From DASUPK01 sp963795665 (lineage in GTDB: Bacteria > Actinomycetota > Thermoleophilia > Solirubrobacterales > 70-9), in NCBI GenBank assembly GCA_963795665.1, contig CAWCIP010000020.1, forward strand, positions 1-64,000: a DNA stretch of 64,000 nt. Reading direction: 5' to 3'. The notes beneath the pieces are model-generated. The model made no database searches. It saw only the letters and a program-made list of their open reading frames with translations, and was not told the DNA's origin. Each line of letters begins with the position of its first letter. Position 1 is the stretch's first letter. Below are positions 46,483 to 55,207 of the stretch, piece by piece. Both the position numbers and the translations under genes were made by a program.

Positions 46483-47532
46483 TCAGGCGACAGCTTCGAC
46501 CGGGATCTGGCTCATGAACGAGTCGAGCACGCGAGGATCGAAGTGGGAGCCGCGGCCCTCGGCCATGACCGCGGTTGCCTCGGCCATCGAGATCGCCTTG
46601 CGGTACGGGCGGTCTCTGGTGAGGGCATCGAAGACGTCCGCGACGGCCGCAATCCGGCCCTCCTCCGGGATCGCCTCCCCGCTCAGGCCGCGGGGATATC
46701 CGCTTCCGTCGAACTTCTCATGGTGGGTCCAGGCGATGGACTCGGCCAGCTGCATGAGCGGGGACTCGGACCCCTGCAGGATCTTGCGCCCGATCTCGGC
46801 ATGGGTCTGCATCTGCGCTCGCTCCTCCGCCGTCAGGGGGCCGGCCTTCAGGAGGATGTGATCCGGGACGGCGATCTTGCCGATGTCGTGCATCTGCGCG
46901 GCGAGGGCGATCGAGTCGCAGACCTCATCCGGGAGCTCCAACCGCTGGGCGAGCTCCTCGCAGTACGCGCCCATTCGCGAGAGGTGATGCCCGGTGACCT
47001 GGTCGCGCATCTCGACCGCGAAGCTGAGCTTGTGGACCGTCTCGAGGCGGGATTTCTCCAGGGACGCCTCCGAGTTCCGCAGGAGCTGGCGAACCCGCTC
47101 GGTCTCGAGGCTCAGGGCGATCATCTCCTGTTCGAGCTGGCGCTCGTGCGCGCGTGCCTGGAGCTCCAGCTGCCGGCGACGCAGGGCGTTGCTCACGGTG
47201 ATCAGCAGGTCGCCGCTGCGATACGGCTTGATCAGGTAGCCGTAGACGCCCATCTCGAAGGCTCGCTCGACCAGGGCATGGTCGTCGGCGACGGTGACCA
47301 TCACGACGGCGATCGTCTCCTCCCGCGACAGCAGGGCCTCCACGAGATCCATGCCGCTCTCTCCCGGCATGTAGTGGTCGCAGAGCAGCAGGTCGACCAT
47401 CCCGCCGATCAGCTTTCCGCGGGCCTCGTGCGCGTCGGCGACGACATCCACCTCGTAGTGCGGACTGAGGATCCGGGCGGCCTGGGCACGCGCCACCGCG
47501 TCGTCCTCGACGATGAGAATGCTCGGTTTCAT
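46483..47532 (-). CDS. Response regulator with HD-GYP domain
   Basis: A 349-residue two-domain protein. Residues 1-125 are a receiver with ILIVEDDAVA, phospho-acceptor Asp in LLLCDHYMPG and the Lys in YLIKPYR. A coiled-coil linker follows, then an HD-GYP domain (about 165-345) with MHDIGKIAVPDHILLKAG, HHEKFDGSGYPRGL and DVFDALTRDRPYR. All metal ligands and the GYP motif are present, so c-di-GMP phosphodiesterase activity is likely. ATG at 47532 is preceded by AGAGGG. The longer frame has no support. No partner kinase is adjacent. Confidence 0.9.
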   Translation of the reverse strand: MKPSILIVEDDAVARAQAARILSPHYEVDVVADAHEARGKLIGGMVDLLLCDHYMPGESGMDLVEALLSREETIAVVMVTVADDHALVERAFEMGVYGYLIKPYRSGDLLITVSNALRRRQLELQARAHERQLEQEMIALSLETERVRQLLRNSEASLEKSRLETVHKLSFAVEMRDQVTGHHLSRMGAYCEELAQRLELPDEVCDSIALAAQMHDIGKIAVPDHILLKAGPLTAEERAQMQTHAEIGRKILQGSESPLMQLAESIAWTHHEKFDGSGYPRGLSGEAIPEEGRIAAVADVFDALTRDRPYRKAISMAEATAVMAEGRGSHFDPRVLDSFMSQIPVEAVA

Positions 47533-47698
47533 CTCCAAGCCCTCTGCCAGATGCGCATGTGCTGCCTCCCGCGGGTCGAACGAATCCCCCCGCAAACAAC
47601 CCTCTTCCACAGTAGAGGTGCTCTCGCTGTTAATCAATATTTGGTAGTGGTACGTCTGTCTACGCCGCGCGGGCGGGATGTCCTGCCCGCCGGGGATC

Positions 47699-47704
47699 TA
47701 CGAT
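47699..47704 (+). promoter_or_regulatory. -10 box, leaderless alpha/beta hydrolase gene
   Basis: TACGAT ends exactly 6 nt before the ATG at 47711, with no ribosome site. This supports ATG 47711 over the upstream in-frame ATG at 47678. Confidence 0.5.
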
Positions 47705-47710
47705 CGTCGG

Positions 47711-48664
47711 ATGCCCGAGGAGTTCTGCGACGTCGGACGAGGCGTGACCCTCTGCTACGAGGCCTTCGGGGACCCCGACGACACCCCGATCCTGCTGGTC
47801 ATGGGCCTGGCGACGCAGATGATCGCCTGGCACGAGGACTTCTGCGAGGAGCTGGCCGAGCGCGGCTTCTACGTCGTTCGCTTCGACAACCGCGACATCG
47901 GGCGCTCGACCCACTTCGACTTCCGCCCCCCGACGCTGGGCCAGATGATGCGCCGGCGCGTCGGCCCGGACCAGTACACGCTCTCGGACATGGCAGAGGA
48001 CGCCGCAGTCCTGCTCCGTCAGCTGGACATCGCCCCCGCCCATGTGGTGGGCGCCTCGATGGGCGGCATGATCGGCCAGATGCTCGCCGCCGAGCATCCC
48101 GAGGTGGTCCGCTCGCTGACCTCGATCATGTCGACGACCGGCAACCGCTGGCACGGCCAGCCGGCGCTCTCGGTCTACCGCTACCTGCTTCGCCCGCCTC
48201 CGCGCGACCGCGATGGCTACATCGAGCGGTCCGCAGAGGTATTCGGGCTGGTGGGATCGACCGGCTTCCCACGCGACGAGCAGTACATCCGGGAGCGCGC
48301 GGGACGCAGCTTCGACCGCGGCTTCGACGTCAGGGCCGGCGGCCGCCAGCTCGGCGCGATCGTCGCCTCGGGCGACCGCACCAAGACACTTGGCCGGATC
48401 GAGGCGCCGACGCTGGTGATCCACGGCACCGTCGACAAGATGGTCAGGCCGTCGGGTGGGAAGGCGACGGCCAGGGCGATCCCCGGGGCCCGGCTGATGA
48501 TGATCGACGGGATGGGACACGACCTGCCCCGCGGGGTGTGGCCTCAGATCATCGACGCGGTCGCCGAGCACGCCAGGGCCAGCGACCACAAGGCCACCGC
48601 ACGTCGGAGCGAAGGGCGAAGCCCGGAGCGACTTGTGAAGGGTGGCCGTGGTGGTCGCGACTGA
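47711..48664 (+). CDS. Alpha/beta-fold hydrolase
   Basis: A 317-residue cytoplasmic hydrolase. The nucleophile is in VVGASMGGMIG, the acid in IHGTVDKMV and the His in GMGHDLPRG. N-terminal VTLCYEAFGDPDDTPILLVMG gives the oxyanion strand. It belongs to the large family of esterases, lipases and epoxide hydrolases, and the substrate cannot be assigned. The C-terminal 30 residues after the last helix are Arg/Gly-rich and disordered. It converges on the thioesterase gene with an 18-base gap. Confidence 0.86.
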   Translation: MPEEFCDVGRGVTLCYEAFGDPDDTPILLVMGLATQMIAWHEDFCEELAERGFYVVRFDNRDIGRSTHFDFRPPTLGQMMRRRVGPDQYTLSDMAEDAAVLLRQLDIAPAHVVGASMGGMIGQMLAAEHPEVVRSLTSIMSTTGNRWHGQPALSVYRYLLRPPPRDRDGYIERSAEVFGLVGSTGFPRDEQYIRERAGRSFDRGFDVRAGGRQLGAIVASGDRTKTLGRIEAPTLVIHGTVDKMVRPSGGKATARAIPGARLMMIDGMGHDLPRGVWPQIIDAVAEHARASDHKATARRSEGRSPERLVKGGRGGRD

Positions 48665-48682
48665 TGGCGAAGCCGTCCTGCC

Positions 48683-49387
48683 CTAGCCTCGAACGAGCGA
48701 GGCGTGCACAACGCCGTTGGGGCTCGCTATCCAGATCGAGGAGCCCCGCCTGAGCAGGACCGCCTCGCCCGCGACCGCCGGATCGCGGTACTCGACCTCG
48801 GCGTCGATCGACTCCGGCTCGGGCCCCGAGGACAGCTCCTCCTCCAGGGGCACCCAGTAGTGCGAGTTGTTGATGTGTCCGGCGGGGTCCATCTCGGTGG
48901 CGCGGAACTGCCATGGCGAGCGCTCCGCGTCCGCGGGCGGGTCGTCGTGCCGGAGGCGGACGTTCGCGTCGCGGCCCGCCGCGCTCTCCTCGTAGACCGC
49001 CATGAAGTCCGGGGGGAACCGCATCGGCCTGCCGCGCTCGGGGTCGAGGCAGACCCAGAGCGAGACCGCCTCCACCGCCGCGCCCACGCCGGCGATCGAC
49101 GTGCGTCGCTCCGCAGAGAACCGCCCGATGCCGCTGCAGAAGGTACGCAGGGTCAGGTCCTCGCCGAAGCGAGGAAATCGCTCCACTCGGATTCGAGTCC
49201 GCCGCACGATCCACGCCCCCCGGCCCTCGAAGCCGGAATCGATCAGGTCCGCATAGGCGACGTCCTGAAGCCAGCGCGCCATCGCGTCCAGCCGGCCGCG
49301 CCCCGCCGCGTCGGCGTCGGCGATGCCCGGCCGCATCGCGTGCTCATACGCGCGCCCGGCCCCTGGGTCCGGGACGATCTCCGTCAA
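48683..49387 (-). CDS. Acyl-ACP thioesterase-like double-hotdog protein
   Basis: A 234-residue protein of the acyl-ACP thioesterase (FatA/FatB) fold: two hotdog halves, with WLQDVAYADLIDSGFEGRGAWIVRR in the first and MDPAGHINNSHYWVPLEEEL in the second. The Asn and His of HINNSHY match the family active-site pattern. It would release free fatty acid from acyl carrier protein or CoA. It begins just 5 bases after the stop of the wax ester synthase gene, so the two are cotranscribed, which fits supply or editing of acyl chains for storage lipid. Confidence 0.84.
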   Translation of the reverse strand: MTEIVPDPGAGRAYEHAMRPGIADADAAGRGRLDAMARWLQDVAYADLIDSGFEGRGAWIVRRTRIRVERFPRFGEDLTLRTFCSGIGRFSAERRTSIAGVGAAVEAVSLWVCLDPERGRPMRFPPDFMAVYEESAAGRDANVRLRHDDPPADAERSPWQFRATEMDPAGHINNSHYWVPLEEELSSGPEPESIDAEVEYRDPAVAGEAVLLRRGSSIWIASPNGVVHASLVRG

Positions 49388-49392
49388 CTCCG

Positions 49393-50838
49393 CTACTTGA
49401 GCTCCTCAAGCGAGTCGCGCAGCCGGTCCAGCATCGACCACAGGTCAGGCATCTGATCGCGATCGGCGACGATGCCGAAGTCCATCTTGCCGCAGTAGCT
49501 CATCACGGTCATGTTGAGGCCCATCCCGTCGGTGATCACCGAGACCGGATAGTTGGCGACCAGTCGCGCTCCGGCGCAGTAGAGCGGGAACTGCGGGCCG
49601 GGGACGTTGGACACGACCAGGTTCCAGGTTGGCCGCCCGCGGCCGCTCGTGGAGATCGCGAAGGTGGCGCGAGCCGCCCGGGCGAAGACGGCCGGCGGGA
49701 TGAAGTGGTTGGTGTCCTGGAGCAGCTCGGCCGGCAGGGCCCGGTGGTGCTCCTTCATCGCGGCGAGCGCCTTGTGGGTCTTGTCGAGGCGGCGGACCGC
49801 ATCCGGCTCGTTGGTGAAGAACGGCGCGCTCATCAGCATGATCCGGTTGCCGTAGGTGCCGATCTCCTCATCGGTCCTCACCGAGACGGGCACCTGGACC
49901 ACCAGCGGGTCGGGCGGCAGCTCGTCGTGCTCGAGCAACCAGCTCCGGACGGCCCCGGCGCAGACCGAGACGACAACGTCGTTGACCGTGACCTTGTGCT
50001 TGTCCTTGACCTCCTTGACCTCGTCGAGCGTCAGCTGTCCGAAGGCGAAGCGCCGGTGCGGCGAGATCCGCCCGTTGAAGCAGGTCTTTGGCGCCTTGTA
50101 GTGCGTGTGGGCCAGGACCCCGGTCTCGCGGTTCGACAGCGGCCGGGTCAGGCGGTCGGCGACCTTGGCGACGATCCCGGTCCCCGGGATGCCGGCGAAG
50201 ACCGGCGACTCGTCCAGATTCGGGAGGGCCCTGGGCAGCGAGCGCAGGATCCGCAGCGGATAGCGCGGCACGCCCATCAGGCCGCGGCTGAGCATCTCCA
50301 ACTCGGTCGGCTTCCGGTCGCCACCGTTCATCTCCGGCTCGGGGAGCTCCCGGCCCTCCGGCGCCAGGTCGAAGAGGACACCCATGATCTCCGCCCCCGA
50401 GAGGCCGTCGATCAAGGCGTGGTGGATTTTGGTGAGCAGCGCCTTGTGTCCGTCCTCCAGGCCGTGGACCAGGTACAGCTCCCACAGGGGGCGGGACCGG
50501 TCGAGCGGCCGGGAGGCGATCCGAGCGACCTGCTCTGCGAGCTTCTCCCTTGCCCCTCCGGGAGGCAGCGCCAGCTCGCGTACGTGGAAGTCGAGGTCGA
50601 AGTCATCGTCGTCCAGCCAGTACGGGTAGTCGAGTCCGAACGGCACCTCCACCAGCCTCCAGCGAAGCGGAGGGAGAAGCGGCAGGCGCTCCTCCATCAG
50701 ATCGCTGATGTCCTTGAAGGTCAGCTCCCCGCTGGGAGTGGTCGACGGATCGAGGATCGTCAGCCCGGCGACGTGACCGGTCTGGTTTGAGCTCTCCAGC
50801 GCCAGGAACTGCGCGTCGAGGCTGGTCAGCTGACGCAT
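49393..50838 (-). CDS. Wax ester synthase/acyl-CoA:diacylglycerol acyltransferase
   Basis: A 481-residue WS/DGAT. The catalytic motif HHxxxDG appears as TKIHHALIDGLSG near residue 137. The start RQLTSLDAQFLALES and the late motifs NDVVVSVCAGAVRSWL and VVSNVPGPQFPLYCAGARL are family signatures. It makes triacylglycerol or wax esters from acyl-CoA, common in actinobacteria. The ATG at 50838 is leaderless by position (TAGAAT 6 nt upstream). It is cotranscribed with an acyl-ACP thioesterase. Confidence 0.94.
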   Translation of the reverse strand: MRQLTSLDAQFLALESSNQTGHVAGLTILDPSTTPSGELTFKDISDLMEERLPLLPPLRWRLVEVPFGLDYPYWLDDDDFDLDFHVRELALPPGGAREKLAEQVARIASRPLDRSRPLWELYLVHGLEDGHKALLTKIHHALIDGLSGAEIMGVLFDLAPEGRELPEPEMNGGDRKPTELEMLSRGLMGVPRYPLRILRSLPRALPNLDESPVFAGIPGTGIVAKVADRLTRPLSNRETGVLAHTHYKAPKTCFNGRISPHRRFAFGQLTLDEVKEVKDKHKVTVNDVVVSVCAGAVRSWLLEHDELPPDPLVVQVPVSVRTDEEIGTYGNRIMLMSAPFFTNEPDAVRRLDKTHKALAAMKEHHRALPAELLQDTNHFIPPAVFARAARATFAISTSGRGRPTWNLVVSNVPGPQFPLYCAGARLVANYPVSVITDGMGLNMTVMSYCGKMDFGIVADRDQMPDLWSMLDRLRDSLEELK

Positions 50839-50844
50839 CGGGCG

Positions 50845-50850
50845 ATTCTA
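50845..50850 (-). promoter_or_regulatory. -10 box of the WS/DGAT operon
   Basis: Minus-strand TAGAAT ends exactly 6 nt before the ATG at 50838, with no ribosome site. Confidence 0.5.
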
Positions 50851-50867
50851 AGCTGGCGAGGTTTGGG

Positions 50868-50891
50868 AATTACTTGTGCGGGCAAGTAGTT
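50868..50891. promoter_or_regulatory. Palindromic operator upstream of doxX
   Basis: Nine-base arms AATTACTTG and CAAGTAGTT (one mismatch) around TGCGGG, 28 bases before the DoxX start and 18 bases from the WS/DGAT -10. The core TACTTG...CAAGTA resembles operators of HxlR/MarR-type redox regulators. The binding protein is unknown. Confidence 0.45.
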
Positions 50892-50919
50892 CATCCAAAC
50901 TTCGAACAGGAGGACCGGA

Positions 50920-51432
50920 ATGGATCTCGCGTTGCTCGTGCTCCGTGTCGTGGTGGGCGCGCTGTTCGCCGGCCACGGCGCCCAGAAGCTCTTCGGCGTA
51001 TTCGGCGGCGGTGGCCTGGAGGGCACCGCGGGGATGTTCGATCAGATCGGCCTGCGGCCAGGCTGGCTCCATGCCCGGGCGGCGGGGACGGCCGAGCTCC
51101 TCGGCGGCCTGCTGATCGCGCTCGGCCTCTTCACCCCGTTCGCGGCGGCGGCCCTGATCGGAGTGATGACCGCGGCCGTGCTCACCGTTCATCTCCCGAA
51201 CGGGATCTGGAACACGAGCAAGGGGTACGAATACAACCTCGTCCTGGCCGCTGTGGTCTTCGCGCTGTCGGGCGTGGGCGCGGGTGCCTGGTCGCTCGAC
51301 AACGCGTTCGGCTTCGATCTGCACGGGACCGGATGGGCGCTGGCCGCGCTCGTGGTGGGCCTGGTCGGCGGCGGCGGGGCCGTGATCAGCGGCCGCTCTA
51401 TCGCCCGGCACGAGCCACACCCGGCTTCGTAG
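50920..51432 (+). CDS. DoxX-family membrane protein
   Basis: A 170-residue membrane protein with four helices. The DoxX signature GALFAGHGAQKLFGVFGG is at the N-terminus and GTAELLGGLLIALGLFTPFAA follows. DoxX proteins take part in thiol/redox homeostasis at the membrane and are often induced by oxidants. The ATG at 50920 has a strong AGGAGG site. A 24-bp palindrome lies upstream, which suggests regulation by a dimeric repressor. It is monocistronic; a GC-rich hairpin follows within 51470-51490. Confidence 0.9.
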   Translation: MDLALLVLRVVVGALFAGHGAQKLFGVFGGGGLEGTAGMFDQIGLRPGWLHARAAGTAELLGGLLIALGLFTPFAAAALIGVMTAAVLTVHLPNGIWNTSKGYEYNLVLAAVVFALSGVGAGAWSLDNAFGFDLHGTGWALAALVVGLVGGGGAVISGRSIARHEPHPAS

Positions 51433-51537
51433 AGGCGACCGAGGCCCTCGGCTCGAACGTCGGTGGAGCGCCCTGTCGCGCCGCGAGGCGGCGCGGTAGG
51501 GTGAGCTTCCGCCTGCCTCGACAAGGAGAAGGAACTC

Positions 51538-52116
51538 ATGCTTGGTAAGCCGTCCAAGAAGCTGGTGAAGCAGTTGCAGGAGAGTGGAAAGCGCGCCAAC
51601 GCCACGGTCGTCGAGATCGCCGAGAAGGGAATGGCTGTGACGCGCGGCGCCGAGGGCGTGATCAGCAACACCGAGCTGGCACTCAAGGCGCACCTGCGTG
51701 TCCAGCCCGACGACGAGCCCGAGTTCGAGGTCAAGAAGCGGTTCAGCTTTCCGCAGCTGGCGGTGCCGAGCGCCGGGCAGACGGTGCCCGTCCTCTACGA
51801 CCCGCAGGACCACGACAAGATCATCGTCGACTACTCCCCCGAGGCCCAACAGTCGGCGGCCTTTTCGGCTGCGGGCGTCGACCCGAGCCAGATCGGCCAG
51901 CTGATGGAGCAGGCGCAACAGATGCGCGCCCAGGCCGGGCAGATGCAGGCGGGCATGCCCGGGATGGGCCAGGTGCCGGGCATGACCCCGCCGGCGCCCG
52001 CACAGCCTCAGGTAGACCCGGTCGAGCAGCTCGAGAAGCTGGCGAAGCTGAAGGAGTCGGGCGCGCTCACCGAGGCCGAGTTCGAGGCCGAGAAGGCCAA
52101 GATCCTCAGCCAGTAA
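51538..52116 (+). CDS. SHOCT-domain protein
   Basis: A 192-residue soluble protein. Residues 1-100 form a small beta domain (ATVVEIAEKGMAVTRGAEGV, then VPVLYDPQDHDKIIVDY) resembling the OB-like modules found in DUF3592-type proteins. A Gln/Met/Pro-rich linker (AQQMRAQAGQMQAGMPGMG) follows, and the C-terminus is a SHOCT motif (QLEKLAKLKESGALTEAEF, then EAEKAKIL). SHOCT motifs act as short oligomerisation or binding segments. The ribosome site is AAGGAGAAGG, and TAGGGT (51495-51500) is a likely -10. Function unknown. Confidence 0.83.
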   Translation: MLGKPSKKLVKQLQESGKRANATVVEIAEKGMAVTRGAEGVISNTELALKAHLRVQPDDEPEFEVKKRFSFPQLAVPSAGQTVPVLYDPQDHDKIIVDYSPEAQQSAAFSAAGVDPSQIGQLMEQAQQMRAQAGQMQAGMPGMGQVPGMTPPAPAQPQVDPVEQLEKLAKLKESGALTEAEFEAEKAKILSQ

Positions 52117-53469
52117 CTAGTGCCCGAAGATCAGCGGCAGCTGTAGCCCGATCGCCAGCGCGGTCAGGGCCAGCGCGGAGAAGCGCTGGTAGGGCCGGAC
52201 CGCAAGCGCCGCCAGGGGCAGGAACCAGATCAGATACCAGGGCAGGAACCAGGTGGTGGTCACCAGGACGGCGAAGGTCGCCCACCCCGCGTTCTCGAGC
52301 CAGTTCCCTCCGCGGTAGACCCGCACGAGCAGCAGGGCGACGGTCGGCAGCAGGACGAGCATCCCGATCCTGCCGAGGGTGTGGGTGGTGATGCCAAGAC
52401 CGAGCACGTCGTTGACCACTCCGGGGACGTCGTTCGGCGTCTCCAGGCGAGCGTCGTGCTGCAGCACGTGCAGGAGACTCGAGACGTGGGTGCCGAAGGC
52501 GAGCAGCGTGGCGACGACGACCACCGCGGTCGCGAGCGTTCCCCAGAGCAACGCCCGCAACGGCCTTCGTGAGCCGAGCAATGCGAAGGGCAGCAGGACG
52601 ACCGAGGAGCTCTTCACCGCCACCGCCACGACCAGCGCCGCCATGCCGGACTCCCGCCCGATCAGGAGCATGTAGATGCCGCCCAGGGCGGCGGCCAGCA
52701 TCAACAGGTCGTTGTGGGCCCCGCCCACCGCGTAGGCGAGCAGGACCGGGTTGAGGCCGAAGAACAGCGTCGCCGGGAGCGCGGGCCGGCCCAGGCGGGT
52801 CGCGCATGCCCAGACCAGCGCCACGCAGGCGAGGCTGGCGAGCGCCGTGACCGACTTGAGCAGCCAGATCGCGGCCGTGAAGCTGACCCAGCCGAGCGGC
52901 AGGGTGCCGAGGGTGAACAGCGGCCCGTAGGCGGTCGTGTTGAGCGGCCAGCCGACGTATATGTAGGAGGGATCGGTCGGCGCAGCGGAGAGCGGATGGA
53001 CATACGGGTTCAGGTGGTGCACCGCGTCGAGCCGCGCGTAGCCCACGTAGTTGAAGATGTCGCTGGAGAGGAGCGGCGGCGCGATCACGAAGAGCAGGTG
53101 CAGCGCCACGATCGCCCCCACGCCGATGCGGAACCGGACCGAGTCCGCGAAGAGCAGCACCCCGAGGTAGCAGACCCCGAGAACGATGAAGAGGACCGCG
53201 AACTCGGTGCCGCTCAGCGACAGCCCGATGCCGTGGAGCGGGCCCCTGATCGAGGTCGGGAGCCCGTGGTGGATGTGAAGGGTCGGCCCGTAGTGCTTGG
53301 ACGCGGCGCCGGCCGCCATCAGGAAGGCGGAGGCGACCATCCCTCCGAGGAACGTGTTGGCGATCAGAGCCCGGTGGCCGGCCTTGATGCCCGGGAGGGA
53401 CGGGACGGCCGGAGGGCCCACGGCAGCCGGCTCGATTGCCGAATCAGCGGTTCCGGGGAGCGACTCCAT
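52117..53469 (-). CDS. Polyprenol-phosphate-mannose-dependent mannosyltransferase-like (GT-C)
   Basis: A 450-residue polytopic membrane protein with about 12 helices. The first external loop holds LLSSDIFNYVGYARLDAVHHLNPYVHP, the DxxxY/xxNPY pattern of actinobacterial alpha-1,6-mannosyltransferases (MptA/MptB, GT87-like), and GGAHNDLLMLA is another family motif. Such enzymes extend lipomannan-type chains on the outer face using polyprenyl-phosphomannose. It lies next to another polytopic GT-C-like protein on the same strand (gap 27 bases), so the two may form an envelope-glycan operon. A GH76-like mannanase is 4 kb away. Confidence 0.82.
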   Translation of the reverse strand: MESLPGTADSAIEPAAVGPPAVPSLPGIKAGHRALIANTFLGGMVASAFLMAAGAASKHYGPTLHIHHGLPTSIRGPLHGIGLSLSGTEFAVLFIVLGVCYLGVLLFADSVRFRIGVGAIVALHLLFVIAPPLLSSDIFNYVGYARLDAVHHLNPYVHPLSAAPTDPSYIYVGWPLNTTAYGPLFTLGTLPLGWVSFTAAIWLLKSVTALASLACVALVWACATRLGRPALPATLFFGLNPVLLAYAVGGAHNDLLMLAAALGGIYMLLIGRESGMAALVVAVAVKSSSVVLLPFALLGSRRPLRALLWGTLATAVVVVATLLAFGTHVSSLLHVLQHDARLETPNDVPGVVNDVLGLGITTHTLGRIGMLVLLPTVALLLVRVYRGGNWLENAGWATFAVLVTTTWFLPWYLIWFLPLAALAVRPYQRFSALALTALAIGLQLPLIFGH

Positions 53470-53496
53470 CGGCGCGCGGGATGGTAGAGCGGACCC

Positions 53497-54987
53497 TTAA
53501 GGCGCGCTCAGCTTCGCCTTCTGCGGAACCCGGACGAGATAGGTCCCCCCGCCCGAGGTGAACTCGGGGCGGAAGCCCGCCGCCTCGAGCCGCTGAACCG
53601 AGGAGTGCAGGTGAACGATCACCGCTCCCGCATGGATCCTGCGCAGGGCACCGGCCAGATCCTGCGCCGTGCCGGCACGAAGGACCCGGTAGTTGTCCTG
53701 GAGCTCCTGCGGCGTGTACTGCTCGAGCCAGCCGTTCAGCACGACCGGGGTATCCGGGGAGCGCCAGTTGATGTAGGAGCCCACGCCCGCGTAGGTGACG
53801 ATGCGCCCGTGCTCGGGTGGATGCGCGATCGCGTAGTCGGCGACCGGGAAGCTGAGCGTCGGATCGTCCCGGGCCGGGCCGAGAAACACCGCCCAGACGA
53901 GGGTCGCCGCGGCGGCGGCCGCGCCGAAGAGGGCGACGGGCCCTCGGATCGGCGTCGGGCCCCGGTTCGGCGCGGTCCACGCCACCTGCAGGGCGAGGAC
54001 CGGCCCGATGAAGACGATGTTCCGAACCGAGTAGCCCGCGAAGACGAGGAATCCCGCCGTCACCAACAGGGTGGTGACGCGGCGCGGCCGCGGTGAGCGA
54101 ACCCACATCCACGCGGCGAAGCAGGTCGCCAGGGACAGGTAGACGACCGCCAGCGGAGAGCTGAACGCCGACTCCCACTCGGTGCTCGCCAGTGAGATCG
54201 CCTGGTTCTGGAAGCTGAGCAGGTAGTCCCAGATCGCCGCCCCGAGCGGCGTGGCGACGGTGACCGTCACCGCGGCGAGGACGACGAGGAGTCCGAGTAC
54301 GGCGACACGCGAGAGCGGGACGGCGCCCGGTATCCCGCGCCAATTGTCGATCGCGAGCCCGACGGTCGCGAGTCCGAGAAGCAGGAGGCCGGCGATGAAC
54401 CCGCCGTGAAGGTTCGCCCAGAGCGCGAACAGCACCAGGATTGCGAGCGGCGCCCACCAGGCATGACGCCGGCCCGTCCTCGCTCCTCCCCGCTCGTGCC
54501 AGAGCAGGATGAGCAGGGCGACCAGCAACGTGAAGATCAGCACCGTGAACCCAGCCGCGCGAGGGTGGATCACGGCGAGAACCCCCGGGAAGTAGAAGGC
54601 CGCGACCGCGACGAGCATCCGCCAGCCCTTCCGCCGGCAGATCCAGAGCAGGAGGGCCAGGGGTGCGGTGATCAGCACCGCGTAGAGCACGGTCAGGCCG
54701 GTGGGGCCGAGCACCTGCGAGACACGGAAGAACGCCAGCTCGGAGAGCCACTGCTGGTTCAGCCAGGTCCCGCCCTGGGAGATCGTCGCGAAGGGATCGT
54801 GGGTGGCGACGCCGTGCTGCGCGACGAACCGGCCGCTCATCAGCGACAGGTAGAAGTCGCCGTTGTGGAAACGGTCCAGGCAGAGGGCGAGCGCGCCGAC
54901 GAGCACGATCAGGGCGCCGATCAGGGCCCAGGTGGATCGCGAGGTCAGCCGCACACCGGAATCGGTGCTGGGGTCGACGCCAAGCAC
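53497..54987 (-). CDS. Polytopic membrane protein, GT-C-like
   Basis: A 496-residue membrane protein with about 12 helices and a C-terminal external domain (about 390-496). The first loop reads DRFHNGDFYLSLMSGRFVAQHG and then DPFATISQGGTWLNQQWLSEL, and the pattern of D residues and W before the second helix is usual in GT-C glycosyltransferases and related proteins, but no exact family was recognised. The C-terminal part includes TYAGVGSYINWRSPDTPVVL and LNGWLEQY. It lies 27 bases upstream of the mannosyltransferase-like gene on the same strand. Start GTG at 54987. Confidence 0.77.
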   Translation of the reverse strand: MLGVDPSTDSGVRLTSRSTWALIGALIVLVGALALCLDRFHNGDFYLSLMSGRFVAQHGVATHDPFATISQGGTWLNQQWLSELAFFRVSQVLGPTGLTVLYAVLITAPLALLLWICRRKGWRMLVAVAAFYFPGVLAVIHPRAAGFTVLIFTLLVALLILLWHERGGARTGRRHAWWAPLAILVLFALWANLHGGFIAGLLLLGLATVGLAIDNWRGIPGAVPLSRVAVLGLLVVLAAVTVTVATPLGAAIWDYLLSFQNQAISLASTEWESAFSSPLAVVYLSLATCFAAWMWVRSPRPRRVTTLLVTAGFLVFAGYSVRNIVFIGPVLALQVAWTAPNRGPTPIRGPVALFGAAAAAATLVWAVFLGPARDDPTLSFPVADYAIAHPPEHGRIVTYAGVGSYINWRSPDTPVVLNGWLEQYTPQELQDNYRVLRAGTAQDLAGALRRIHAGAVIVHLHSSVQRLEAAGFRPEFTSGGGTYLVRVPQKAKLSAP

Positions 54988-55071
54988 GGGGCGGGTATTC
55001 GTAGCGGTTTCAGCGGTCCCATTGCGTCACCGAGCGGTGAAATTGGCCGATTTGGGCCAAAAAGACGCTAT

Positions 55072-55099
55072 TTGCAGGCATTTCAGCATCTGCTAATAT
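55072..55099 (+). promoter_or_regulatory. Promoter of the zinc-ribbon gene
   Basis: TTGCAG (55072-55077), a 16-bp spacer and TAATAT (55094-55099) in an AT-rich island. The 5' leader before the ATG at 55208 would be about 100 nt. Confidence 0.55.
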
Positions 55100-55207
55100 G
55101 TACGACCCCGCCGGGCCATGGAAACCCGGCATTTGCAGCGTTTTCGCGCAGTTCTTCCACCCAAAGGCAGCCTTCGCGAACGCAGCACTCGACCGCGGAG
55201 GTAACTC

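Noticed and set aside
46417..48753. Plus-strand frame of nearly 780 codons opposite the HD-GYP gene
   Set aside because: It has no motifs, and the HD-GYP and alpha/beta hydrolase frames carry complete catalytic signatures over the same bases.
55033..55054. TTGGCC/GGCCAA hairpin upstream of the zinc-ribbon promoter as a terminator
   Set aside because: The nearby genes are divergent, so nothing is transcribed towards it except from afar. It may be an operator, but nothing supports a specific role.
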